This document shows positions 1-5,358 of a stretch of 22,800 bases of DNA, piece by piece (the stretch's first letter is position 1; each line of letters starts with the position of its first letter). The notes under the pieces are model-generated. The model saw only the letters and a program-made list of their open reading frames with translations. It did not search any database and was not told the DNA's origin. Source of the DNA: AC-37 sp045805345 (GTDB lineage: Bacteria > Actinomycetota > Thermoleophilia > Solirubrobacterales > Thermoleophilaceae). Made by a program: the position numbers and the translations under genes. The stretch covers positions 1 to 22,800 of the forward strand of contig JBJMLK010000123.1 of NCBI GenBank assembly GCA_045805345.1. The letters are read 5' to 3'.

Positions 1-476
1 CCGAGAAGGCCTACCAGCCGGGGTCGATCGGCGTGATGTCGCGCAGCGGCGGGATGACCACCGAGATCTCGTCCACGCTCACCGCGGCCGGGCTCGGCGT
101 CTCGACTGCGGTGTCGATCGGCGGCGACGCGATCATCGGGTCGACCTACGCCGAGCTGATGCCGCTGTTCGAGGCCGACGAGCAGACGGAGGGGATCGTG
201 ATCTACACCGAGCCGGGCGGTCGGATGGAGGCCGAGCTGGCGGCCTGGGTGACCGAGAACGACTCGCGCCTGCCGATCGTCGCGTTCATGGCCGGGCGAT
301 TCATGGACGAGATGCCGGGCATGAGCTTCGGCCACGCGGGCACGATCGTCGAGGGCAAGGCCGACACGGCCGCCGAGAAGATCAAGCGCCTGGCCGACGC
401 CGGGATCACCGTGGCCGAGGAGATCTCCGAGATCCCGGATCTCATCCGGGACAAGATCGGGAAGGTGGCGGCCTAG
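1..476 (+). CDS. sucD: Succinate-CoA ligase alpha subunit, C-terminal part (5' end outside window)
   Basis: This is the C-terminal half of the alpha subunit of succinyl-CoA synthetase, the TCA-cycle enzyme that interconverts succinyl-CoA and succinate with formation of a nucleoside triphosphate. The reading frame is already open at base 3 and runs to TAG at 474-476, so the gene enters from the left edge. Visible family motifs are PGSIGVMSRSGGMTTEI near the left edge, the GGDAIIGSTY segment, and SFGHAGTIVEG, which carries the histidine that is phosphorylated in this family. The conserved IVIYTEPGGRMEAELA stretch lies between them. The beta-subunit gene sucC would be expected just upstream, outside the window. 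The ATG at base 33 is an internal methionine, not the start. Confidence 0.95.
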   Translation, partial: EKAYQPGSIGVMSRSGGMTTEISSTLTAAGLGVSTAVSIGGDAIIGSTYAELMPLFEADEQTEGIVIYTEPGGRMEAELAAWVTENDSRLPIVAFMAGRFMDEMPGMSFGHAGTIVEGKADTAAEKIKRLADAGITVAEEISEIPDLIRDKIGKVAA

Positions 477-511
477 TGGTTCTCCTCGCGACGTTGCGCG
501 TGAAACGGGAT

Positions 512-602
512 GAGCCAGGCGCCGCCAGGCAAGGACGCAGGGAGGGGTTCATGCCAGAGGCATGGCCCCGACCGAGGACGCCGCATGGCGGCGATCCGGC
601 TC
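512..602 (+). other. Structured leader with two perfect hairpins before the ferredoxin gene
   Basis: The 163-base gap between sucD and the ferredoxin gene holds two stem-loops. One pairs CATGCC (550-555) with GGCATG (559-564) around an AGA loop and is extended by GGGG/CCCC (544-547/566-569). The second pairs CGCCGC (579-584) with GCGGCG (588-593) around ATG. A possible closing stem is GAGCC (512-516) with GGCTC (598-602), which would make a three-way junction. No T tract follows, so this is not a standard terminator. It could be a regulatory leader, but I do not recognise a riboswitch class. Confidence 0.35.
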
Positions 603-639
603 CCCCGTCTCGCGTGGAATGTCGGGAGGAGATCCACTG

Positions 640-876
640 ATGCCCGGGGTGTTCATCGACGTCGAGGTCGACGATTCGATCCGTGATGACGCCGAGCTGG
701 CGCAGAAGCTCGAGGACGCGTGCCCCGTGGACATCTACGCCGCGCGCGATGGACACGTCGAGGTGGTCGAGGAGAACCTCGACGAGTGCGTGCTCTGCGA
801 GCTGTGCGTGAAGGCCGCGCCCGCGGGCAAGCTGCGGGTGCGCAAGCTGTACGACGGCAGCGCGCTCGAGGCTTAG
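640..876 (+). CDS. Small single-cluster 4Fe-4S ferredoxin-like protein
   Basis: The 78-residue product is probably a soluble low-potential electron carrier. The ATG at 640 is preceded by GGGAGGA at 624-630, a clear ribosome binding site, so it is preferred over the upstream in-frame ATG at 562. Cysteines occur as ACPVDIY (about residue 28) and CVLCELC (about residues 50-56). The CxxCxxC set plus the upstream CP cysteine gives four ligands, enough for one [4Fe-4S] cluster. The usual fourth cysteine after the triplet is replaced: the sequence reads VKAAP where CxxxCP is common. This resembles FixX-like or mono-cluster ferredoxins. It lies downstream of sucD, which may hint at 2-oxoacid:ferredoxin chemistry, but no oxidoreductase gene is visible. 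Confidence 0.8.
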   Translation: MPGVFIDVEVDDSIRDDAELAQKLEDACPVDIYAARDGHVEVVEENLDECVLCELCVKAAPAGKLRVRKLYDGSALEA

Positions 877-1187
877 CGGGGGTCTCGCCGCCGAGCCAGC
901 TCAAGGATCGCGACGCCCAGCACGAGCGCGAGCACCGCCAGCGCGGCGCCACCGAATACGTAGAGCAACGTACGGCGCCCCCAGGGCGCGGCAATCACAA
1001 GCGCGCTCGCGGCGAGTATCCAGACCGCGACCGCCGCGCCGCCGGCGAGGGCCCGGCGGCGGTCGCGTGGCGGCAACCCCCGCAGTTGCTCGCGGGTCGC
1101 TCGCGAGACGATCGCGACGAAGCCCCATGCGCTTCCAAGCGCGAGCACAAGACCGGCGGCGAGGACGATCGCGAGGAGCGGGGTCAT
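873..1187 (-). CDS. Small hypothetical membrane protein (about 3 TM segments)
   Basis: The 104-residue product is hydrophobic, with likely membrane segments at residues 3-27, 48-67 and 74-96. A basic loop (REQLRGLPPRDRRRALAGG) lies between the first two and a basic tail (ELARRRDPR) follows the third. The pattern of hydrophobic helices and positively charged loops supports a real integral membrane protein. Its stop codon overlaps the ferredoxin stop in a convergent arrangement. No known family was recognised and no ribosome binding site stands out, so the start at ATG 1187 is tentative. Confidence 0.6.
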   Translation of the reverse strand: MTPLLAIVLAAGLVLALGSAWGFVAIVSRATREQLRGLPPRDRRRALAGGAAVAVWILAASALVIAAPWGRRTLLYVFGGAALAVLALVLGVAILELARRRDPR

Positions 1188-1274
1188 TCACTCGAGGGGT
1201 TCTGTCGCCCCATGGCCCACGGAGGCTAAACGCGCAGAGCCGCGCCGTTCGCGGCGCTCTCTAGGGTTCCGCGC

Positions 1275-2453
1275 GTGCCGGACCCCCAGCTCCCGCCCGC
1301 GATCCTCCTCGGCGGCGAGGCGATCGCCGTGTCCGCCTGCCGCAGCCTCGGCTGGGCCGGCGTGCGCGTGTACGCGCTGGGGCACGAGAGCGATCCCGTC
1401 CGCAGGTCGCGCTGGTGCCACGAGTTCGTCTCGGTCGGCTCGAAGGAGGGCGTGATCGAGCGCTACCTCGAGTGGCTCGAGCGCGACGGGCCGCGCGGCG
1501 GGGCCGTGATCCTCCCGTGCGACGACTACGGCGTGGAGATGATCGCCACCAACCGCGCGCGGCTGCGCGACTGGGGCTACGTGCCGATCGAGGGGGCCGA
1601 CGAGGTGATGCTGGCCTGCCTCGACAAGGAGCGGACCTACGAGCTGGCGCGGGCGGCCGAGGTGCCCACGCCGCGCACCGCCACCGTCCGCACCGCGGCC
1701 GAGGCGATGACGGCGGCCGCCGGGTTCGAGATGCCCGTCGGTCTCAAGCCGCTCCAGTCGCACGAGTGGGCCAAGCACCGCTCGGAGAAGTTCATCGTCG
1801 CAAACGACCGCAGCGAGCTCTCCGACGTGTCCGAGTGGGCCTTCGGCCCCGGCGTCCCGATGCTGCTCACCGAGGTCATCCCCGGTCCCGAGACCGCGCT
1901 CTGCACCTACTTCACCTACGTCGACCGAAGCGGCGAGCCGGTGTTCGACTACACCAAGTCGAAGATCCGCCAGTGGCCCACGGGGTCGGGACTCACCTGC
2001 TACCAGGTGAGCGATCGGATCGAGGGCGTGATCGAGGTGGGCCGGCGCCTGGTGACCGGCATCGGCCTGCGCGGCGTAGCGGTGCCCGAGTTCAAGCACG
2101 ACCCGCGCGACGGGCAGTGGAAGCTGATCGAGTGCAACCACCGCTTCACCGGCTCGCTCGACCTGACTCGCCACTGCGGGATCGACATGGCCAGGATCGC
2201 CTACGACGCCACGCTCGGCCGGCCGGTGGAGCGCCCGGACCGCTACCGCACGAACGTCACGCAGTGGAACCCGATCGAGGACTTCCGCGCGCTGCTCGAC
2301 GGCCGCCGCGACGGTGAGCTGACCACGCGTCAGTGGCTGCGCAGCGTCGCGCGCCGCCAGCACTTCCCGATGGCGAGGCTGGACGACCCCGGACCGACGG
2401 TGGCGAGCCTGGGGGCGAAGGCGGGTCGAGTGGCGCGCAAGCTCCGCGCCTGA
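1275..2453 (+). CDS. ATP-grasp domain carboxylate-amine ligase-like protein
   Basis: The 392-residue product has the layout of an ATP-grasp ligase, which activates a carboxylate as an acyl phosphate and joins it to an amine or other nucleophile. The N-terminal pre-ATP-grasp domain (AILLGGEAIAVSACRSLG, about residues 9-26) is followed by LACLDKERTYELA, where the lysine is typical of nucleotide binding. PVGLKPLQSHEW supplies the second lysine strand. IECNHRFTGSLDL near residue 295 matches the metal-binding ExN-x-RF motif. The start is GTG at 1275; no strong ribosome binding site is seen. Relatives of this type often sit in cell-surface polysaccharide or peptide modification clusters, and the substrate cannot be told from sequence. 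A long minus-strand open frame over the same bases (1188-2363) is a shadow. Confidence 0.88.
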   Translation: MPDPQLPPAILLGGEAIAVSACRSLGWAGVRVYALGHESDPVRRSRWCHEFVSVGSKEGVIERYLEWLERDGPRGGAVILPCDDYGVEMIATNRARLRDWGYVPIEGADEVMLACLDKERTYELARAAEVPTPRTATVRTAAEAMTAAAGFEMPVGLKPLQSHEWAKHRSEKFIVANDRSELSDVSEWAFGPGVPMLLTEVIPGPETALCTYFTYVDRSGEPVFDYTKSKIRQWPTGSGLTCYQVSDRIEGVIEVGRRLVTGIGLRGVAVPEFKHDPRDGQWKLIECNHRFTGSLDLTRHCGIDMARIAYDATLGRPVERPDRYRTNVTQWNPIEDFRALLDGRRDGELTTRQWLRSVARRQHFPMARLDDPGPTVASLGAKAGRVARKLRA

Positions 2454-2483
2454 GCTCCACTACAGAGGCGCCCAGCACGACTT

Positions 2484-2538
2484 TCATCGGCTGACCCACG
2501 CCTGCGCCACGCCGACGAAGCCGATCGCGGTGACCAGT
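2484..2538. repeat. Repeat A, intact copy (coding end of the 56-residue gene)
   Basis: TCATCGGCTGACCCAC, a short variable spot, then TGCGCCACGCCGACGAAGCC and GCGGTGACCAG, are nearly identical to 4751-4804. In this copy the sequence is an open coding frame that ends in a stop at 2484-2486. The other copy has lost one base. Confidence 0.8.
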
Positions 2539-2654
2539 CCAACGCCGGCCCCAAGCGCACCACGACCCGTTGCGGTACCGACGGCGATCGCGACGCCGAT
2601 CCAGACGACCCAGAACATCCCGCGGACCGCAAGCTGCCGCTCCCGCTCAGTCAT
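2484..2654 (-). CDS. Small 2-TM hypothetical protein, end of the membrane-protein array
   Basis: The 56-residue product starts MTERERQLAVRG and then has two hydrophobic segments (about residues 13-28 and 34-51), ending QAWVSR. The frame is open further upstream, but the extension is arginine- and histidine-rich and would overlap the neighbouring gene in another frame, so the ATG at 2654 is preferred. It lies 62 bases downstream of the next small gene on the same strand. Its last 55 bases are repeated, with a frameshift, at 4751-4804. Function is unknown. Confidence 0.55.
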   Translation of the reverse strand: MTERERQLAVRGMFWVVWIGVAIAVGTATGRGALGAGVGLVTAIGFVGVAQAWVSR

Positions 2655-2716
2655 GTTCCGCACTGCGACTCGCCGTTCGGCTGCCTTGCCATGCGCCGAG
2701 CGAGGGGTGCCCGTGT

Positions 2717-2875
2717 TCACGCGCGCCACCTGCGGACCAGGATCACCACCGCGATGCCGAGCAGCATCACGATTGTGAAGACCGGTGCGTGGGCGAGCAA
2801 GACCAGCGCGGAGATGGCGAGCAAGGGCAGGGCCGGAGCGATGGTCCTGCGCCACGACGACTCACGATCTCTCAC
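2717..2875 (-). CDS. Small 2-TM protein, paralogue of the gene at 4538-4705
   Basis: This 52-residue product is read from GTG at 2875 to TGA at 2717-2719. It begins VRDRESSWRRTIA, has two hydrophobic helices separated by the conserved AHAPVFT turn, and ends with a basic RRWRA tail. Aligned by eye, 38 of its 52 residues match the protein at 4538-4705, including the GTG start and the VRxREx.W opening. That conservation is good evidence that both are real genes. The start overlaps the end of the upstream gene by 14 bases, which suggests coupled translation. GAAGG upstream of the start may be the ribosome binding site. Function is unknown. Confidence 0.65.
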   Translation of the reverse strand: MRDRESSWRRTIAPALPLLAISALVLLAHAPVFTIVMLLGIAVVILVRRWRA

Positions 2876-3053
2876 GACAACCAACCTTCAGCAGCCCAAG
2901 CCAGAGCAGCGCGAGTGCAATTCCTACAACGCCGACGAGAAGCGCCAGAACGTCGCCGGCGTCGCGCCAGCGAAGGAGCATGTCAATGCCCAAAGCACTC
3001 CACACCGCAAGCGATGCAAGCGCGATCGGCACGAACCCACGCTGGCGTCCCAT
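2862..3053 (-). CDS. Small 2-TM hypothetical membrane protein
   Basis: The 63-residue product has two hydrophobic segments (about residues 8-24 and 34-55) separated by a charged loop (LLRWRDAGDV). The ATG at 3053 is preceded by a G-rich stretch (GAGGGCGCGGGG) that may serve as ribosome binding site. It lies 12 bases after the gene at 3066-3296 and overlaps the next gene (start 2875) by 14 bases, so the three look like one transcript. No family was recognised. Confidence 0.6.
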   Translation of the reverse strand: MGRQRGFVPIALASLAVWSALGIDMLLRWRDAGDVLALLVGVVGIALALLWLGLLKVGCRERS

Positions 3054-3065
3054 CCCCCGCGCCCT

Positions 3066-3296
3066 CTAATAGAGACGGTTGGGAGGACGCATGAGGTAGA
3101 TCGCTCCGCCGACGATCAGGCACGCGCCGATTAACCGCACGAACCAGACGCGGAACACGACGAACGCCGCAAGCAATCGCGAATCGGAACGCGCCCCTGC
3201 GCTCAGGCGCATCGCGGGCCCGCGCCTCGCTAACGGCCCGACGAACCCGAGACCAACGACCATCAGCGCGGCGCCGAGCAGTCGTAGGGCGACCAC
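3066..3296 (-). CDS. Small 2-TM hypothetical membrane protein
   Basis: The 76-residue product starts at GTG 3296 and has hydrophobic segments at about residues 3-21 and 43-68. A basic loop with an RSDSR sequence separates them and the tail is RPPNRLY. It is followed after 12 bases by the gene at 2862-3053. About 60 bases upstream of its start lies a 40-base element (3355-3394) that also occurs upstream of the small gene at 4538-4705. No known family was recognised. Confidence 0.6.
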   Translation of the reverse strand: MVALRLLGAALMVVGLGFVGPLARRGPAMRLSAGARSDSRLLAAFVVFRVWFVRLIGACLIVGGAIYLMRPPNRLY

Positions 3297-3354
3297 TAGA
3301 ACATCAACTGCTGTGCGCGATCAACTCAGCGGGCCGCCTAGCAAGCCCGCCCTT

Positions 3355-3394
3355 CCCGCTTCGTCATATTCGAGCAAGATACCCGAAGCATCGG
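3355..3394. repeat. Repeat B, first copy: motif upstream of a small membrane gene
   Basis: CCCGCT, four variable bases, CATATTCGAGCAA, a variable centre, CGAAG and CATCGG recur in the same order at 4716-4757. Read on the minus strand, both copies lie shortly upstream of a GTG-started small membrane gene (3296 and 4705). This copy also overlaps the 3' end of the 165-residue gene. It may be a duplication scar or a shared upstream element. Confidence 0.7.
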
Positions 3395-3861
3395 GCCTGG
3401 AGAGAGCGCAGAGTGAGCGTCCGCCTAAGTGAACGGTGAAGGCGAGCTGCGCCGACCAGTAGATCAATGCTCGGGCGCGGGGGACCTTGGGCGGCGCGGC
3501 GCGGCCCTGCGCGACCAGGCCCCTCGATCCGGCGGCGGTGTCGGTCACGGGCGCTGGCGGTGAAGACGACTGCTAGCAGCCCCACGAACACCAGCGTATG
3601 GCCGAGACCCAGCCCCAGCGCCGCTATGAACACGAACCAGACCAGGGCGGTCGCCGTCGCGTACAGGCCGGGCGGCCGCACCCACGACCCCCAGTCGACC
3701 CGGGCGCCGACGGCGCGATCGTAGAGCGACTCGAGCTCGGGGTCGTGTCGCCAGTCGGCCGGCAGCGCCGCTATCAGCCGTCGACGCTCGCGGAGCGCGA
3801 GCCACAATGCAGCGGCCCAGACCGCGACGGCGCTTGCGAGGCCGACCACGTCAAGCCACAT
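3364..3861 (-). CDS. Hypothetical membrane protein (about 3 TM segments)
   Basis: The 165-residue product starts at ATG 3861 after GGGCCGGG. It has a helix at residues 5-22, a soluble acidic/basic part with PADWRHDPELESLYDRAVG, then two further helices at about 68-85 and 88-102. The remaining 60 residues are basic and poorly hydrophobic (ending RCFGYLARI), and another frame over that part is also open (3321-3548). The true C-terminus could therefore have been altered by a frameshift or by joining to repeat B, which lies at its 3' end. No family was recognised. Confidence 0.55.
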   Translation of the reverse strand: MWLDVVGLASAVAVWAAALWLALRERRRLIAALPADWRHDPELESLYDRAVGARVDWGSWVRPPGLYATATALVWFVFIAALGLGLGHTLVFVGLLAVVFTASARDRHRRRIEGPGRAGPRRAAQGPPRPSIDLLVGAARLHRSLRRTLTLRSLQARCFGYLARI

Positions 3862-3932
3862 CCCGGCCCGAGACTAGTCGCGTCACCCGATGGGCACGGG
3901 CTCCGACTCCTGGTCGGGGACCGGCGGGAACT

Positions 3933-4157
3933 CTAGGCGGTGTGAACCTCGACGAGGAGGACAAGTCCTACAAACAGCGCCGCCAATGCGATGTACCCAC
4001 GTCCGATCGAGCGCAAGTCGTCAGGCGAGTCGGTCCACAGTCCTCGCCAGATGCGCCAGCGCTCGTAGCGCCTCTCCCGTGCGCGTTCCGACAATATGAG
4101 TCGCAGTCCGTCGACAAGGCAGTACACGGCCGCCAGCGTCAACACGAATACATTCAC
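3933..4157 (-). CDS. Small 2-TM hypothetical membrane protein
   Basis: The 74-residue product starts at GTG 4157, whose GTGA overlaps the TGA stop of the gene above it by four bases, a classic sign of translational coupling. It has hydrophobic segments at residues 2-22 and 54-70. Between them is a charged, tryptophan-containing loop (ERRYERWRIWRGLWTDSPDD). No known family was recognised. It belongs to the minus-strand array downstream of the Rhs gene. Confidence 0.65.
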   Translation of the reverse strand: MNVFVLTLAAVYCLVDGLRLILSERARERRYERWRIWRGLWTDSPDDLRSIGRGYIALAALFVGLVLLVEVHTA

Positions 4158-4492
4158 GGCGCGCCCCTGCGCTTAGAGTCGCGATTCTCGGGGCTGTTTC
4201 TCGCCGCGAACACCCGGTCGTACAGGAGGGCTCCTTTGCGGAGCGTGACAAACGCGATCACGGCCGACAGGACGCCGAGCCCCACCTGCTGCCAGAGACG
4301 GCCGTTCAGGGCGCTCCCGATGAGGACGCCGAAAAGAGCGGCAACCAGGACACCGGCGAGGACGCTCTGAGTCACCCTCCAGGCCTTGGAGCGAAACCGC
4401 CAGGTTGAGCTGCCAACGCGGCCGTCAGTGCGGGCGCCCTCTCCTGTCGTCCGGCCAACGGCGCTCCGCCCATTCTTGGACCCGGTTGACAC
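4154..4492 (-). CDS. Hypothetical 2-TM membrane protein with basic N-terminal tail
   Basis: The 112-residue product starts at GTG 4492. About 37 residues of hydrophilic, basic N-terminus (GRTTGEGARTDGRVGSSTWR) precede two hydrophobic segments at roughly residues 42-63 and 70-86. A charged tail (NSPENRDSKRRGAP) follows. It overlaps the next gene by four bases (GTGA) and lies 46 bases downstream of the small gene at 4538-4705. The three probably share a transcript. Function is unknown. Confidence 0.6.
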   Translation of the reverse strand: MSTGSKNGRSAVGRTTGEGARTDGRVGSSTWRFRSKAWRVTQSVLAGVLVAALFGVLIGSALNGRLWQQVGLGVLSAVIAFVTLRKGALLYDRVFAARNSPENRDSKRRGAP

Positions 4493-4537
4493 CCGATCCC
4501 CGCGGTGCGCCGCTGCGTGATATTCGACGCCCGTCGA

Positions 4538-4705
4538 TCATGCGCGCCACCCGCGGAACAGGAGTACGCCCCCGATGCCGAGCAACGCCACGGTCGTGAA
4601 GACCGGCGCGTGCGCAAGTACAACGAGGACGAGGATCGCCAGTAACGGCAACCCCGCCCCTGCCCCGGCGATGGTCCTGCACCACGATGGCTCACGATTC
4701 CTCAC
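4538..4705 (-). CDS. Small 2-TM protein, paralogue of the gene at 2717-2875
   Basis: The 55-residue product is read from GTG at 4705 and begins VRNREPSWCRTIA. It contains the shared AHAPVFT turn between two hydrophobic helices and ends FRGWRA. An ATG further upstream (4738, MLEYGGAG) is in frame, but the paralogue lacks that extension and it lies inside repeat B, so GTG 4705 is preferred. Relative to the paralogue this copy has three extra residues (an AGAG insertion) before the first helix. Function is unknown. Confidence 0.65.
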   Translation of the reverse strand: MRNREPSWCRTIAGAGAGLPLLAILVLVVLAHAPVFTTVALLGIGGVLLFRGWRA

Positions 4706-4715
4706 GACGAAAACA

Positions 4716-4757
4716 CCCGCTCCACCATATTCGAGCAACCTACTCGAAGTTCATCGG
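4716..4757. repeat. Repeat B, second copy
   Basis: This copy matches 3355-3394, including the 13-base identity CATATTCGAGCAA at 4726-4738 and the flanking CCCGCT, CGAAG and CATCGG blocks. It ends 11 bases upstream of the GTG start of the 55-residue membrane gene on the minus strand, and its other end runs directly into repeat A. Confidence 0.7.
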
Positions 4758-4804
4758 CTGACCCACAGTTGCGCCACGCCGACGAAGCCGAAGCGGTGAC
4801 CAGC
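4751..4804 (-). pseudogene. Repeat A, broken copy: remnant of the 56-residue membrane-protein gene
   Basis: On the minus strand this segment matches the last 55 bases of the gene at 2484-2654, including the terminal WVSR and TGA. It has one base fewer (CCGAAGCGG against CCGATCGCGG), which breaks the frame. Sequence upstream of the match is unrelated, so only the 3' tail was duplicated or survives. It abuts repeat B, making the region 4716-4804 a mosaic of two pieces found separately at 3355-3394 and 2484-2538. Confidence 0.65.
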
Positions 4805-4822
4805 CCGAGGGCGGCTCGTGTA

Positions 4823-5290
4823 TCAGCCCGCGTGCCCCGGGTCGTCGACGCGGGCGCATGCGGATACACCGAGTTTGCGCCACAGGACCTGCGCCCGAGT
4901 CTGTGCGGCCGCGAGCCGGCGCGCGAAGCTCGATCCCGGCCGGACGATCGCCGGATCGGCACCGTGAGTGACAGCGATTAATGCACTTCGAATCGATCGC
5001 GCGACGCGCCGGTCGGCGCGCAGGGCCATCTTCGCGACCGCCGCCTCGGAGGCTGGCCACTCGATGCGCGCGAGCGCACGGTCCGCGTCGCGCTGGGCCG
5101 TCGAGATAGCTGCGAGTACTGGCCGGATCGCCTGTCCACGAGGACTTTTCGGGTAGACACGGGCGAGGGTGCGCGCTTCGGCTGTGCAAGCGTTCGCCGC
5201 CGCCCTGCGCGCTTCGACACCACCTCGCTCGGTGCTCGAGCATGCCGTCACGTATCCGCCAAGCGTCACGACGAGCAGCAACGTCGACAT
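4823..5290 (-). CDS. Putative secreted lipoprotein of unknown function
   Basis: The 155-residue product starts at ATG 5290 with a hydrophobic signal (MSTLLLVVTLGGY) and a lipobox VTAC, giving a predicted lipidated cysteine at residue 17, followed by SSTERGG. The mature part is alanine- and arginine-rich and probably mostly helical, with two further cysteines (about residues 35 and 145). It is the first gene after the Rhs gene, 68 bases downstream on the same strand. Position makes it a candidate partner of the Rhs protein, but that is inference; no immunity-protein family was recognised. Confidence 0.65.
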   Translation of the reverse strand: MSTLLLVVTLGGYVTACSSTERGGVEARRAAANACTAEARTLARVYPKSPRGQAIRPVLAAISTAQRDADRALARIEWPASEAAVAKMALRADRRVARSIRSALIAVTHGADPAIVRPGSSFARRLAAAQTRAQVLWRKLGVSACARVDDPGHAG

Positions 5291-5358
5291 GGTGCCGAAG
5301 GGCTTCAGCTTTGCCTCGAGCGCACATGGCCGCCGCCGCGAGTCACCATGGCGCAGGC

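Noticed and set aside
512..602. Possible cyclic di-GMP riboswitch (GGACGCA looked similar)
   Set aside because: The GCAAACC block and GNRA-type hairpin expected before GGACGCAAAGCC are missing, so only a structured leader is claimed.
1188..2363. Minus-strand open frame of 391 codons over the ATP-grasp gene
   Set aside because: Composition is unlike a normal protein (alanine-, arginine-, histidine-rich), no domain is visible, and the plus-strand frame carries clear ATP-grasp motifs.
3321..3548. Alternative small minus-strand gene overlapping 3364-3861
   Set aside because: No membrane segment or conserved block, and it overlaps a better candidate; kept only as a hint that the neighbour's 3' end may be frameshifted.
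3190..4173. Shared GCGCCCCTGCGCT near 3190 and 4160
   Set aside because: Only 13 bases in very GC-rich DNA and no surrounding similarity, so it may be chance.
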